From Verrucomicrobiales bacterium (GTDB lineage: Bacteria > Verrucomicrobiota > Verrucomicrobiia > Limisphaerales > CAIMTB01), in assembly GCA_016795425.1 (NCBI GenBank), contig JAEUHG010000005.1:41772-105771 (forward strand): a stretch of DNA of 64,000 nt. The letters are read 5' to 3'. The notes below the pieces were generated by a model that was not told the origin of the DNA, did not search any database, and saw nothing but the letters and a program-made list of their open reading frames with translations. The position numbers were made by a program, and so were the translations under genes. Positions 27,044 to 37,861 of this stretch are shown here, one piece after another; position 1 is the stretch's first letter, and each line of letters starts with the position of its first letter.

Positions 27044-28429
27044 CTACTTTTTCGGTTCCTGGGAGGAAGGGTTGGCACTCAGGCGGGTGCGTTCGCCTTC
27101 GAGTTCGCGGAGGCGGCCGACCGTTTCCCGGGCGAGCAATTTGACGCTCGGAATGGCCTGCCCTCGGCCGGTGGGTGCGAATCCAGCCTTGGCACGGTTG
27201 GCCAGGTACGACTCGATGGTATCGGAATACTGGTAGACCAGCGGAACGATGTCGGACGGTGCGTTGACAAGAATGGCGTTGAGCTGCTGGAGGAATCGAC
27301 GAAGGACCGGCACTTGCCGGGCGTAATCCCAGGACGAGACCACCTCTTCGAGGCTGAGGCGGCTGGCGCGATTACCGGCGCCGGGCAGGATGCCGACCGG
27401 TTGAAGCGCCTCGTCTAGTTTGCGCAGGGCGAAATCAGCGGGCCAGGTCTGCTCCGGGTTCCGCCCGGTAAAGTTGGCGACCGCCAAGGCCCACCATTTC
27501 TCCACATCCAGAAGACTGTGGAACAGGGGTTGGAAGGCCTCCAGGAAGCCAGTCTGCCAGTTCCAGTGGCTCTGCATGTTGGCGAACCATCGGGCCAGGC
27601 GGGCATTGCCGTCGGGCAACCGCTGCAATTCGCGAAGGCACAGGTGGGAACACGCCGCAAAATGATCCCAGTCGGTGGCCGACATCCGGCTGAGATCGGG
27701 CTGGCTGAGTTCGTGGAAGGCGAGCGGCGCTTGGCGGGCGAGGCGGGACCGGACAGCGGCGAATCGTTCACCCACCCGCAGGCTGGCAACAATACGGGTC
27801 TGCGGTTGCAGGATGATACCATCCGGGGAAGAGGAGAGAACCGACTGCGTCAGTGCTTCAACGAACCAAAGCGGGGGTTCTCCGGCGCGTTGGTTTCCCT
27901 TGCGGCTGGCGAGTTCCAGAGCCAAGGCGTGGCAGAGGGCTCGGACGAGTCGGACCTCCGTGACGCGCACCGGCACTTGGACGCGCAGATGCCAGCCGTC
28001 CTCAAATGGCTTGGCCTCCACTGACAGGTCGGCGTCGATTTTGAGTCCGGCATCGATGGCAACGAAGATCTTGCCGGTCCGACCCCCGCGGGCGCGCCAT
28101 TGGTCCTGAAGGTCCAGGGCGCGCAGGACTTCCGACTTCACTCGTTCGCAGGAGACGGCGAGGGTTTGGGGGGTCAACTCCCGGAGATCATCACCACTGC
28201 TGGCGGGCCGGTTTTCCACCGGACGTCGGCGCTCGGGGCGCGGTCCGGTGACGACGAATTGTCCGGACTGACTGACTGCCGTGACGATGGAGGGCAGATC
28301 ATCGCCGGCAGGGGCTGTGGCAGGAGAACGGCTGGAAGATCCCGTCTGCCCGAAGGCGGCGCCGGCGGCGATCAGTGCCAGCCAGATACCCAGTTTCCAG
28401 CCGGGACCGCTGGGGAGGGAAACCGCCAC
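27044..28429 (-). CDS. Hypothetical secreted protein
   Basis: A 461-residue protein with a signal peptide (about residues 10-27, ending GAAFG). A Ser/Pro-rich linker follows, then a mixed alpha/beta domain. The segment around LVRALCHALALELASRKGN and LWFVEALTQSVLSS resembles the helical layout of zinc-peptidase-like folds, but there is no HExxH motif, so a peptidase call is not made. The start is GTG 28429, one base after the fmdB stop, and it is followed 26 bp later by the DUF1592 cytochrome gene. Position suggests an exported partner of the cytochrome/DUF1552 pair. No family recognised. Confidence 0.75.
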   Translation of the reverse strand: MAVSLPSGPGWKLGIWLALIAAGAAFGQTGSSSRSPATAPAGDDLPSIVTAVSQSGQFVVTGPRPERRRPVENRPASSGDDLRELTPQTLAVSCERVKSEVLRALDLQDQWRARGGRTGKIFVAIDAGLKIDADLSVEAKPFEDGWHLRVQVPVRVTEVRLVRALCHALALELASRKGNQRAGEPPLWFVEALTQSVLSSSPDGIILQPQTRIVASLRVGERFAAVRSRLARQAPLAFHELSQPDLSRMSATDWDHFAACSHLCLRELQRLPDGNARLARWFANMQSHWNWQTGFLEAFQPLFHSLLDVEKWWALAVANFTGRNPEQTWPADFALRKLDEALQPVGILPGAGNRASRLSLEEVVSSWDYARQVPVLRRFLQQLNAILVNAPSDIVPLVYQYSDTIESYLANRAKAGFAPTGRGQAIPSVKLLARETVGRLRELEGERTRLSANPSSQEPKK

Positions 28430-28430
28430 G

Positions 28431-28793
28431 TCAGGTGGCCGACGGTTTGGGTTTGGATTCGGACTTGGGGGTGGAAGACGTACTCGAAGAGCCGGACGAA
28501 CTCGATGGACTCGAGCTGGAGGTATCCGGCTTTTTGGCGGACGAGGATCCGCCTTCGGAATCTTTCTTGGCGGCGGCCTTGTAACTGTCCGAACGATAAT
28601 CCGTGATGTAGAAGCCGGAGCCTTTAAAGATCAACCCGGCACCCACGCCCAATTGGCGCTGCACTTTGCCCTTGCCCCAGCGTTTTTGGGAGCACTTGTC
28701 CTTGGGACAGACTTCGAGGGCGTTGTCCTTCATGGACTGGAACACCTCGAACTGGTGTCCGCACTTGGCGCACTCGTATTGGTAGGTCGGCAT
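28431..28793 (-). CDS. FmdB family zinc-ribbon protein
   Basis: A 120-residue FmdB-type regulator-like protein. The N-terminus MPTYQYECAKCGHQFE carries the first CxxC pair (Cys8, Cys11). A second Cys pair lies in CPKDKC at about residues 29-34, where typical FmdB proteins have CPxCG, so the second knuckle is altered. The segment GVGAGLIFKGSGFYITDYR is the family signature. The last 45 residues are almost only Ser, Lys, Pro and Thr, a low-complexity tail. FmdB proteins are often called putative regulatory proteins without proof. It is the first gene of a minus-strand row with the secreted protein, the cytochrome and the DUF1552 gene. Confidence 0.88.
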   Translation of the reverse strand: MPTYQYECAKCGHQFEVFQSMKDNALEVCPKDKCSQKRWGKGKVQRQLGVGAGLIFKGSGFYITDYRSDSYKAAAKKDSEGGSSSAKKPDTSSSSPSSSSGSSSTSSTPKSESKPKPSAT

Positions 28794-28823
28794 GTGGGAA
28801 AGATTACCTAGACAATCCTTCCG

Positions 28824-28837
28824 ACCGTCAAGACGGT
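28824..28837 (-). terminator. Weak hairpin after the ATP synthase operon
   Basis: ACCGTC and GACGGT form a perfect 6-bp inverted repeat around AA, 67 bp after the atpC stop and 31 bp before the fmdB start. The stem is short and there is no strong T-run, so termination is only possible. Confidence 0.25.
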
Positions 28838-28903
28838 GGATTGGGAAGTGGCGGAAAGGCGAACGCGAGTGGGGAGTGGATCAAGAAGGCCCGGGGCGTT
28901 CGA

Positions 28904-29308
28904 TCACATGGGGCGGCGGCCGCGTTTCACCTTGAGCTGCGCGAGTGAATTGAGGAGGGCGGCGTTGACGGTCGCCAACTCCTCATCGGAGATCTTCTCC
29001 TTGAGGCGGGCCTCAGCGCGATTTCGGGCTTCTTCGGCTTTTGCTTCGTCGATGTCCTCAGCCTTGATCGCCATGTCGGTCATGATCGCGACGCGATCAC
29101 CGGTGACTTGGACAAAACCCTCGCCGATGGCGAGGTGAAAGTCCTGTCCGCCTTTGAGGGCCACCACTTCGCCGGCAGCCACCTGGGTGAGAAGGGGGAC
29201 GTGCATCGGGTAGATACCCATTTCTCCTTCGACGCCCGGAAGGGTGACCATGTCGACGTCTTCGGAGTAGATCTTGGCCTCCGGCGTGACGATTTCGAGT
29301 TTCAGCAT
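28904..29308 (-). CDS. atpC: F1Fo ATP synthase subunit epsilon
   Basis: The epsilon subunit belongs to the central stalk and can inhibit ATP hydrolysis. The 134-residue protein has the N-terminal beta sandwich (LKLEIVTPEAKIYSEDVDMVTLPGVEGEMGI block) and the C-terminal helical hairpin with the DEAKAEEARNRAEARLKEK segment. Length is normal. It is the last gene of the operon and stands 69 bp after atpD, the widest gap in the F1 part, with a strong hairpin in between. Confidence 0.95.
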   Translation of the reverse strand: MLKLEIVTPEAKIYSEDVDMVTLPGVEGEMGIYPMHVPLLTQVAAGEVVALKGGQDFHLAIGEGFVQVTGDRVAIMTDMAIKAEDIDEAKAEEARNRAEARLKEKISDEELATVNAALLNSLAQLKVKRGRRPM

Positions 29309-29336
29309 GGCGAACGGGGGAATGGATCGGTGTCGG

Positions 29337-29362
29337 TCGCGGCCGGCTGGGGCCGACCGCGA
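29337..29362 (-). promoter_or_regulatory. Stable hairpin in the atpD-atpC spacer
   Basis: TCGCGGCCGGC at 29337-29347 pairs with GCCGACCGCGA at 29352-29362 around a 4-base loop. In the minus-strand transcript the single mismatch becomes a G-U pair, so an 11-bp stem forms. It lies 15 bp after the atpD stop and 28 bp before the atpC start, with no T-run. It could be a partial terminator or an RNA-stability element that lowers epsilon relative to beta. Confidence 0.4.
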
Positions 29363-29377
29363 TCACGCAGAGGGACC

Positions 29378-30886
<1,509 letters not shown>

Positions 30887-31765
30887 TCAGCCGAGGGCCA
30901 TGGCGGCGCTGGTGATCTCGAGCAATTCCTTGGTGATGCTGGCCTGGCGCATTTTGTTGTATTCGAGAGTGAGATCCTTGATGAGCTGCTTCGCGTTGTC
31001 GGTCGCGTTCTTCATGGCGACCATGCGGGCGCTGTGTTCGCTGGCCTTGGCTTCCATGAGGTACTGGTACATCTGGAAGTTGAGGTAATGCGGCAACAAG
31101 GCGGCGAAGACCTCGGTCGGGGCGGGTTCAAACAGATATTCGAACGACGGGCCCTTGAGTTCGGAGTGCGACGATTCACCGGCAACATCGCTGTCGAGCG
31201 CCTTGGTTTCGCCCAACGGCAGAAACGTTCGCATCTCAGGCTTCTGCGTCATCACGTTGATGAAGTTCGTGAAGAGCACATCCACATGATCGACCTCGCC
31301 CTTGAGGAACATGTCCTGGACGAATCTCGAGATGGCGCGCGCCTCGCTGAACATCGGCGTGTCCCGATAGGTGAATTCGGCGGCGAGTTTGCGCCGGGTG
31401 CGAGTGACGAACTGCGCCGCCTTGCGGCCGGCGGTGACATAGATCGTCGTGGCGGCGTCGCAACGTCCGGCCTCGCGGAGCAAATTGGAGTTGAGCGAGC
31501 CGCAAAGTCCCTTGTCGGTGCTGATGACGACCAGGGCGCGCTTGGTCACCTCCCGCTTTTCCATGAGCGGGTGCGTGAAGTCGCCGGCGTGCTGACAGAC
31601 TGAGGCGAGGACCTCGTTCATCAGGACGCTGTAGGGTCGGCCGGAAAGGGCGGACTGTTGCGCCTTGCGCATTTTCGCCGAGGCCACCATTTGCATGGCC
31701 TTGGTGATTTGCGCCGTGTTCTTGACGGATTTGATCCGCCGGCGGATGTCGCGTGTGCTGGGCAT
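30887..31765 (-). CDS. atpG: F1Fo ATP synthase subunit gamma
   Basis: The rotating central-stalk subunit. The 292-residue protein has the conserved N-terminal helix (RDIRRRIKSVKNTAQITKAM, MVASAKMRKAQ) and the C-terminal helix (MVAMKNATDNAKQLIKDL, LEYNKMRQASITKELLEI) that form the coiled coil in the alpha3beta3 ring. The Rossmann-like middle has SDKGLCG replaced by STDKGLCGSLN, as usual. It follows atpA by 12 bp. Confidence 0.97.
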   Translation of the reverse strand: MPSTRDIRRRIKSVKNTAQITKAMQMVASAKMRKAQQSALSGRPYSVLMNEVLASVCQHAGDFTHPLMEKREVTKRALVVISTDKGLCGSLNSNLLREAGRCDAATTIYVTAGRKAAQFVTRTRRKLAAEFTYRDTPMFSEARAISRFVQDMFLKGEVDHVDVLFTNFINVMTQKPEMRTFLPLGETKALDSDVAGESSHSELKGPSFEYLFEPAPTEVFAALLPHYLNFQMYQYLMEAKASEHSARMVAMKNATDNAKQLIKDLTLEYNKMRQASITKELLEITSAAMALG

Positions 31766-31777
31766 GCGACGAGGGGC

Positions 31778-33310
<1,533 letters not shown>

Positions 33311-33373
33311 GTCGGATTAAGGAGAGTGGCTGGGAAAGGGAGGAACGTGGGATTGGGCAACGGGACGCGAAAC

Positions 33374-33766
33374 TCAAAAAGCGGATTTCAAATCTTCAAG
33401 GCGGGCGTGAATGCTGCCGTCGTAGACATCGCTGCCGACGCGAATCTTAAGGCCGCCGATGAGGTTTGGATTGACCCAGTAAGTGATATCCAGACCGGGG
33501 CCATAGCGTTTTTCCAACGCGACGCGAATGTCTTCCATCAACTGCGGCGACGACTCGACGGCGTTCTCGACCCGGACCCGGCGGCTGTCGAGGTGAAGTT
33601 GGACCAGCCGCTGGAAGTGGGTGAGAGCGCGGAGGTAACCCCGGGGTTTGGTGGCGATGACCTGCTTGACGATCTCTCTCGCCCGCGCCTCGTCGAGGCG
33701 CCCGTTGACCAGGCACTTGCGGAGGAGCGCTTTGCCGTCGCGGCGAGCTTGCTTGTTGATCTTCAT
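33374..33766 (-). CDS. atpH: F1Fo ATP synthase subunit delta, short form
   Basis: The delta subunit links the peripheral stalk to the top of F1. Only 130 residues are encoded, against about 175-185 usually. The C-terminal domain is clear (NPNLIGGLKIRVGSDVYDGSIHARLEDLKSAF region), but the N-terminal six-helix domain that binds alpha is reduced to about half. The gene stands between atpF (34 bp) and atpA (63 bp), so there is no room for a missing exon-like piece, and no frameshift is visible upstream. It is probably a genuine short delta. Confidence 0.88.
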   Translation of the reverse strand: MKINKQARRDGKALLRKCLVNGRLDEARAREIVKQVIATKPRGYLRALTHFQRLVQLHLDSRRVRVENAVESSPQLMEDIRVALEKRYGPGLDITYWVNPNLIGGLKIRVGSDVYDGSIHARLEDLKSAF

Positions 33767-33800
33767 GGTCGAAGGAAACCCTCGTGGAGCCCGGGGCGCC

Positions 33801-34352
33801 TCAGGCGACGAGTTGCTTGTTGGTGTCCTCGGCCAGGCGTCGTTGGTCGTCGACGGTCAGGATCTTGCCACTGACACGGGCGGCGAGGTCGACGGCGAGG
33901 CGGCCCATTTCCTTGCGCAGGTCCTGCTTCATCTTTTCGTAATCGGCCTGGGCGGCTTCGCGGGCTTTGGCGATGATCTGCTCGGCCTGGGCGACGGCGC
34001 GCTGGCTTTCCTGTTCCTGGACCTTGGCGGCGGCGGCGCGGGCTTCTTCGATCAGTTTGTTGGCGTCGACGTTGGCCTTCTGGAGCATTTCGCGACGGGC
34101 GGCTTCCGCCTCAGCCAATTGGACCTTGATCTTCTCGGCGTTGGCGAGGCTTTCGGCGATCTGCTGCCGGCGTTCCTCGAGCACCTTAAGGATGGGCTTG
34201 TAGGCGAACCGGTGCAGCAGGAAGGCGACGATGCAGAAACTGATCACCTGCGAGATGAACAGCTGCCAATTGACGCCGAACTGGGCCGCGGTATTGCCGA
34301 TCAGGCTGCCACCTTCGGCAGCGGCCGCTGCAAACAGAGCGTTCACTTCCAT
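33801..34352 (-). CDS. atpF: F1Fo ATP synthase subunit b
   Basis: The peripheral stalk subunit. The 183-residue protein has one N-terminal membrane helix (about residues 28-48, LFISQVISFCIVAFLLHRF) followed by a long charged coiled coil rich in Ala, Glu, Lys and Gln. The start at 34352 (MEVNALFAAAAAEGG) fits; a start at 34409 would add a 19-residue piece without similarity. A single b gene is present, so the stalk is probably a homodimer. Confidence 0.93.
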   Translation of the reverse strand: MEVNALFAAAAAEGGSLIGNTAAQFGVNWQLFISQVISFCIVAFLLHRFAYKPILKVLEERRQQIAESLANAEKIKVQLAEAEAARREMLQKANVDANKLIEEARAAAAKVQEQESQRAVAQAEQIIAKAREAAQADYEKMKQDLRKEMGRLAVDLAARVSGKILTVDDQRRLAEDTNKQLVA

Positions 34353-34420
34353 GACCTTTTGGACTCGGGGAGAAATGGGGGCGCGGAATCCGTGAGGATT
34401 CCGCACCAAGTTTGACTCGA

Positions 34421-34633
34421 TTACTTCGCGAGGAAGATCGCGAAGAACACAATGCCTTCGGCGAAGGCCGTGCTCAGGATCGCCTGCACGAGGATTTTCG
34501 TGGCAGCGCCGGGGTTGCGGCCGACCGCTTCCGACGCCTTCATGCCGATGATTCCGACGCCGATGGCCGCACCCAAGCAGGCCGCCGCGACGTGAAAATT
34601 ACCGGTCAATTCCGCCATCAAGGGCATCAACAT
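34421..34633 (-). CDS. atpE: F1Fo ATP synthase subunit c
   Basis: The ring subunit that carries the ion. The 70-residue protein is a hairpin of two membrane helices with the polar loop GRNPGA and the ion-binding Glu59 in AFAEGIVFF. In the first helix the position that is Gln in Na+-type rings is Val26, and the residue after Glu59 is Gly rather than Ser or Thr, so H+ is the likely ion. The start at 34633 gives the usual length; the frame is open to 34774 but that part is non-coding. Confidence 0.93.
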   Translation of the reverse strand: MLMPLMAELTGNFHVAAACLGAAIGVGIIGMKASEAVGRNPGAATKILVQAILSTAFAEGIVFFAIFLAK

Positions 34634-34727
34634 AGTTATTGTTCCTTTCTTGTTCCAGCAACGGCCCCCGCAGTCTTGCCACGGTCCGGCCGCCGCAATC
34701 TTTTCGTGGCTGGTCGGGTCAATCCGT

Positions 34728-35645
34728 TCAGTGCTTCGCGGCTCCTGCGCCGTGAGCGTGGCCATGATCCTCATCGTGCTGACAGATCAGCAGCGTGAAC
34801 ACTGCGGTGAGGAGCATAAACACCAGCGCCTGGACCAGACCGACCAGCAACTCCATGAAGTAAAAGGGAATGGGGAGCAGCCACCCGAGGGAGGCACCCC
34901 CAAGCACCGCCATCGTCTCCAGCATGTTCTCGCCGGCGAAGATGTTGCCGTAGAGACGGAAGCTAAGAGAGACCGGGCGGAACAGGATGGACACCACTTC
35001 CAGCACACCGACCAGGACGAACACGGCGATCATCAGCACCTTGAGCAGGCCGGTGGTGTCGCCCTTGGGCCCGAAGATGTGGAGCAGGAATCCGCCGGGT
35101 CCGTTGGCTTTCAGAGCCCAGACCGTCCAGCAGAAGAAGAAGACCATCGACATGGCCAGCGTCATGTTCAGGTCGGCATTCGTCCCGCGGAAGATGGGGT
35201 CACTGATGTGATGCAGGGCGCCCTGGGCGTCCGGATGACCCCAACCGATGGAACCCACGCCGGGTATCAAGCCGAACCAATTGGAGGCCAGAATGAAGAT
35301 GAAGACCGTGGCAAAGAACCAAAACGTCTTCTTCACCAAGTCCGCTCCAATAATGCCTTCGAGAAAGCCGTGCAACGACTCGACCAGCCACTCCCAGAAA
35401 TTCTGAGCTCCTTCAGGGATGGCCTTGAGATTGCGGGTGGCGGCTTGGGCAAAGACGATGAGGAGCACGGCCACGATCCAGGTCAGGATCATGGAGTTGG
35501 TGATGGAGAAAGGGCCGATCTCGACGACCCGCGGGGCGGCGGACGGCAAGCCGCTATGCTCCTCGCCGTGGCCTTCCGCCGCGCTGGCCAATAGCGGCAG
35601 ACCGAAGAGAACAGTGGACAGAATGACCCGTCGCAACGCGCGCAT
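34728..35645 (-). CDS. atpB: F1Fo ATP synthase subunit a
   Basis: The stator channel subunit. The 305-residue protein starts with a cleavable-looking signal (about residues 5-22) and a His-rich stretch, then five or six membrane helices. The essential Arg230 lies in SLSFRLYGNIFAGE. The C-terminal tail is again rich in His and Asp (EDHGHAHGAG). It is the first gene of the operon; no atpI or atpZ precedes it in the 325-bp divergent spacer. Confidence 0.95.
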   Translation of the reverse strand: MRALRRVILSTVLFGLPLLASAAEGHGEEHSGLPSAAPRVVEIGPFSITNSMILTWIVAVLLIVFAQAATRNLKAIPEGAQNFWEWLVESLHGFLEGIIGADLVKKTFWFFATVFIFILASNWFGLIPGVGSIGWGHPDAQGALHHISDPIFRGTNADLNMTLAMSMVFFFCWTVWALKANGPGGFLLHIFGPKGDTTGLLKVLMIAVFVLVGVLEVVSILFRPVSLSFRLYGNIFAGENMLETMAVLGGASLGWLLPIPFYFMELLVGLVQALVFMLLTAVFTLLICQHDEDHGHAHGAGAAKH

Positions 35646-35970
35646 GGATTGGATGTTTCCCGCCGCGCCTCAAGCAATGGAGCGACACAGCGTCCTGCCC
35701 TGCGCAAACGGGGCGCGCACGTTGCCGCGTTGTGAAAAGTTTCACAAGCGATTTTTTCCATTCCACCACCACCAGCGCACATCGCGGAGTCTTTGGCATC
35801 CTCCACGGTCCAAACCGGGCTCGGCCTCGCGCTCGGAGTCGGTGTCGGCGGGTGGCTCACCCTCCCATCCGATTCCGACCCCGATCCCGACTGGGGAAAG
35901 CGTGTCAGCGCGCGGAGTCGAGTCCGTTGAGATTGCCGGGATTCGGGCTGCCGGCACGGATTTGTTACGG
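35646..35970 (+). other. Divergent intergenic region, atpB / MFS transporter
   Basis: A 325-bp space between two divergent starts with no supported gene. It contains the CRP/FNR-like palindrome at 35731-35746, an A/T-rich stretch just after it (35750-35760), and no tRNA-like or terminator-like structure. Promoters for the ATP synthase operon and for the transporter must lie here, but I could not place convincing -35/-10 pairs. Confidence 0.6.
35731..35746. promoter_or_regulatory. CRP/FNR-like operator palindrome
   Basis: TGTGAAAAGTTTCACA is a 16-bp palindrome with perfect 7-bp arms around AG and matches the Crp half-site layout TGTGA-N6-TCACA exactly. It lies 85 bp before the atpB start and about 225 bp before the transporter start. 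Binding by a Crp/Fnr-family regulator is inferred. Confidence 0.5.
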
Positions 35971-37356
35971 ATGGCGTCTTGCGCTGAGCGGGCGAGTTGC
36001 GGACGATGCCGCGCCTGTTCGCGCCCGAGCGGCCCAGCGGTGGGTTGGCGCGAATTTCCGGCGAATTGCGTGGCATCATCCAACCACTCCCCAGCGCAGC
36101 GTGAGGATTCGGCGTCGTCGGCAGGCTGGCGCAGCGCCGTTTATCTGGCGGTCTTGGTGATCGGATACATCGGGGTCTACATTTGTCGAAAGAACTTCTC
36201 GGTCGCCATTCCGTTGCTGCGCGAGGCGTTCGGCGCGACGAAGGAGCAATTGGGCGAGATCGCCAGCCTGAGCACGCTGGCCTACATGGCTGGGAAATTC
36301 GGATTTGGTGTGGTGATCGACCGGTTTGGCGGCCGGGTGTGTTTTCTGGCCAGTCTGCTGTTGGTAGCCATCTTTGGCGGTGCCGGGGGCTTGGCGCCAT
36401 CGCTGGGCATGCTCGCGGTGTTTTATAGCGCCAACCGTCTGGCGGGATCGGCGGGGTGGGGCGCGATGGTGAAGTTGGTTCCCGATTGGTTTCCCGCCCG
36501 GTGGCATGCCTTTGCGATGGCGGTCTTATCGCTCGGATTCGTCTTCGGAGGACTCTGTGCCACGCTCTTGGCGGGATGGATCGCCGGGGTATCCGGCAAC
36601 GACTGGCGTTGGGTGATGGGAGGCCCGGCGCTGGTGTTGGTGGGGATCCTCATCCTCTGCTGGGCGGTGCTGCCACGGGTGGGTGGCGGGAGCGAACCGG
36701 GAGGGACCGCGGCCACTTCGGCGTCCGGCGGTTTTCAGATGGGTCAGGTGAAGGAGTTGTTCCGGGTGCGCCGTTTCTGGGTCGTGTGCGCGCTGAGTTT
36801 CACCCTCACCTTGCTGCGCGAGACCTTCAACACGTGGACCGTGGATTTCTTCAAGACCGAGGGCGGACCGGAGGTTTCGCACCGGATCGCGGCATTCTTG
36901 TCGACGCCTTTTGATGCCTGCGGCGCCGTGGGAATCCTGCTGTTGGGCTGGGTGTTTGGGCGGGTGAGTCCGGATACCCGGCGCAACCTGCTGATGGTGA
37001 TCCTGGGAGCGCTCGGTCTGGTAATACTTGGGCTGCCGACGCTGGCGCGGCAGGGATTGGTGGCGGCGACGGTGGCGGTCGGGTTGGTCGGGTTTTTGAC
37101 CTATGGCCCCTACAGCCTGTTGGCAGGCGTGCTGTCTTTAGAGATTCGAGGGCGCGGGTACGTGGCGACCGTGGCGGGGTTGGTCGATGGCGCCGGCTAC
37201 CTGGCGGCGATTATGGCCGGGGCCCAGTTCGGCAAGCTGCTCGACATAGGCGGGTACGCGCTTGCGTTCCCTTGTCTGGCGACCCTGGCTCTGGTGTCGG
37301 CGGCGCTTTGCCTGCTGCTCTATCCGCGCGGCGGGGTCACGCCATCATCAACCTGA
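35971..37356 (+). CDS. MFS transporter, organophosphate:phosphate antiporter (GlpT/UhpT-like)
   Basis: A 12-helix major facilitator protein. The first helix runs into YICRKNFSVAIPLL, the block typical of the GlpT/UhpT/PgtP group. Further signs are the GFGVVIDRFGGR loop between helices 2 and 3 and the internal repeat after residue 240. Likely substrates are glycerol-3-phosphate or sugar phosphates exchanged for phosphate; which one cannot be read from sequence. The start is uncertain: ATG 35971 gives 461 residues with a Cys-rich N-terminus of low similarity value, while GTG 36070 gives 428 residues. Its 3' end overlaps the convergent TMEM14 gene by 20 bp. Confidence 0.85.
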   Translation: MASCAERASCGRCRACSRPSGPAVGWREFPANCVASSNHSPAQREDSASSAGWRSAVYLAVLVIGYIGVYICRKNFSVAIPLLREAFGATKEQLGEIASLSTLAYMAGKFGFGVVIDRFGGRVCFLASLLLVAIFGGAGGLAPSLGMLAVFYSANRLAGSAGWGAMVKLVPDWFPARWHAFAMAVLSLGFVFGGLCATLLAGWIAGVSGNDWRWVMGGPALVLVGILILCWAVLPRVGGGSEPGGTAATSASGGFQMGQVKELFRVRRFWVVCALSFTLTLLRETFNTWTVDFFKTEGGPEVSHRIAAFLSTPFDACGAVGILLLGWVFGRVSPDTRRNLLMVILGALGLVILGLPTLARQGLVAATVAVGLVGFLTYGPYSLLAGVLSLEIRGRGYVATVAGLVDGAGYLAAIMAGAQFGKLLDIGGYALAFPCLATLALVSAALCLLLYPRGGVTPSST

Positions 37357-37630
37357 CGAGCAGGGCGGCGATGGTGACAAGCGTCATGACCCCGGCGGGC
37401 ATCAATTTGCGGGTCTTCTGGAACCGCTTGGCAAACACGATCACCAGGGCGATCAGGAGGACGTCTCCCGCATAGGCCCAGCCCAGCCAGCCCATGGCAG
37501 CGGCGGCGAGAAGGGCCGCGAAGACGAGGGACATCACGAGGGAGATGGTGCTCTTGGCCTTGACGTATCCCATGATGCCGCCGACCAGAAGCAGCACGAT
37601 GTAGATCCAGAGAATGGCGACCGGTTTCAT
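37337..37630 (-). CDS. TMEM14 family membrane protein
   Basis: A 97-residue protein of four short hydrophobic segments with GGIMGYVKAKSTISL near residue 17-31, the pattern of the TMEM14/UPF0136 family. Eukaryotic members act in mitochondrial porphyrin or fatty-acid transport; bacterial function is unknown. It is the last gene of the minus-strand Bat operon row, 24 bp after the CPXCG gene, and its stop lies inside the end of the transporter gene. Confidence 0.8.
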   Translation of the reverse strand: MKPVAILWIYIVLLLVGGIMGYVKAKSTISLVMSLVFAALLAAAAMGWLGWAYAGDVLLIALVIVFAKRFQKTRKLMPAGVMTLVTIAALLVRLMMA

Positions 37631-37654
37631 CGGCTTGGTGCCTCGAAGGCTGGG

Positions 37655-37834
37655 TCAGCCGGGCTGCGCGTCCAAGCTTAGAATCTCACCATCGGCGCTT
37701 TCGGCCCGGATTTCGATGGGACGGCAACACACTTCGCAGTCGGTGATGAATCGCTGAAAGGGGATGTTGGTGTCGACCACGACCGTGCCGGTCTGGCCAC
37801 ACCAAGGGCATTGGAATTCAGCGGAGTCACCCAT
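37655..37834 (-). CDS. CPXCG motif-containing cysteine-rich protein
   Basis: A 59-residue protein, easily missed because of its size. It begins MGDSAEFQCPWCGQTGTVVV, with the CPWCG knuckle at residues 9-13, and has a second Cys group CEVCCRP at about 36-42. This is the standard bacterial CPXCG family layout, a probable small zinc-binding protein of unknown role. It lies 27 bp after batD and 24 bp before the TMEM14 gene on the same strand. Confidence 0.85.
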   Translation of the reverse strand: MGDSAEFQCPWCGQTGTVVVDTNIPFQRFITDCEVCCRPIEIRAESADGEILSLDAQPG

Positions 37835-37861
37835 GAGAAAGCGGTCGCTCCGTCCCTGCCG

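Noticed and set aside
35793..35930. 45-codon frame starting at TTG in the atpB/transporter spacer, with a Gly/Leu/Val stretch
   Set aside because: No ribosome site, rare start codon, and an Asp/Pro repeat after it; too weak to call.
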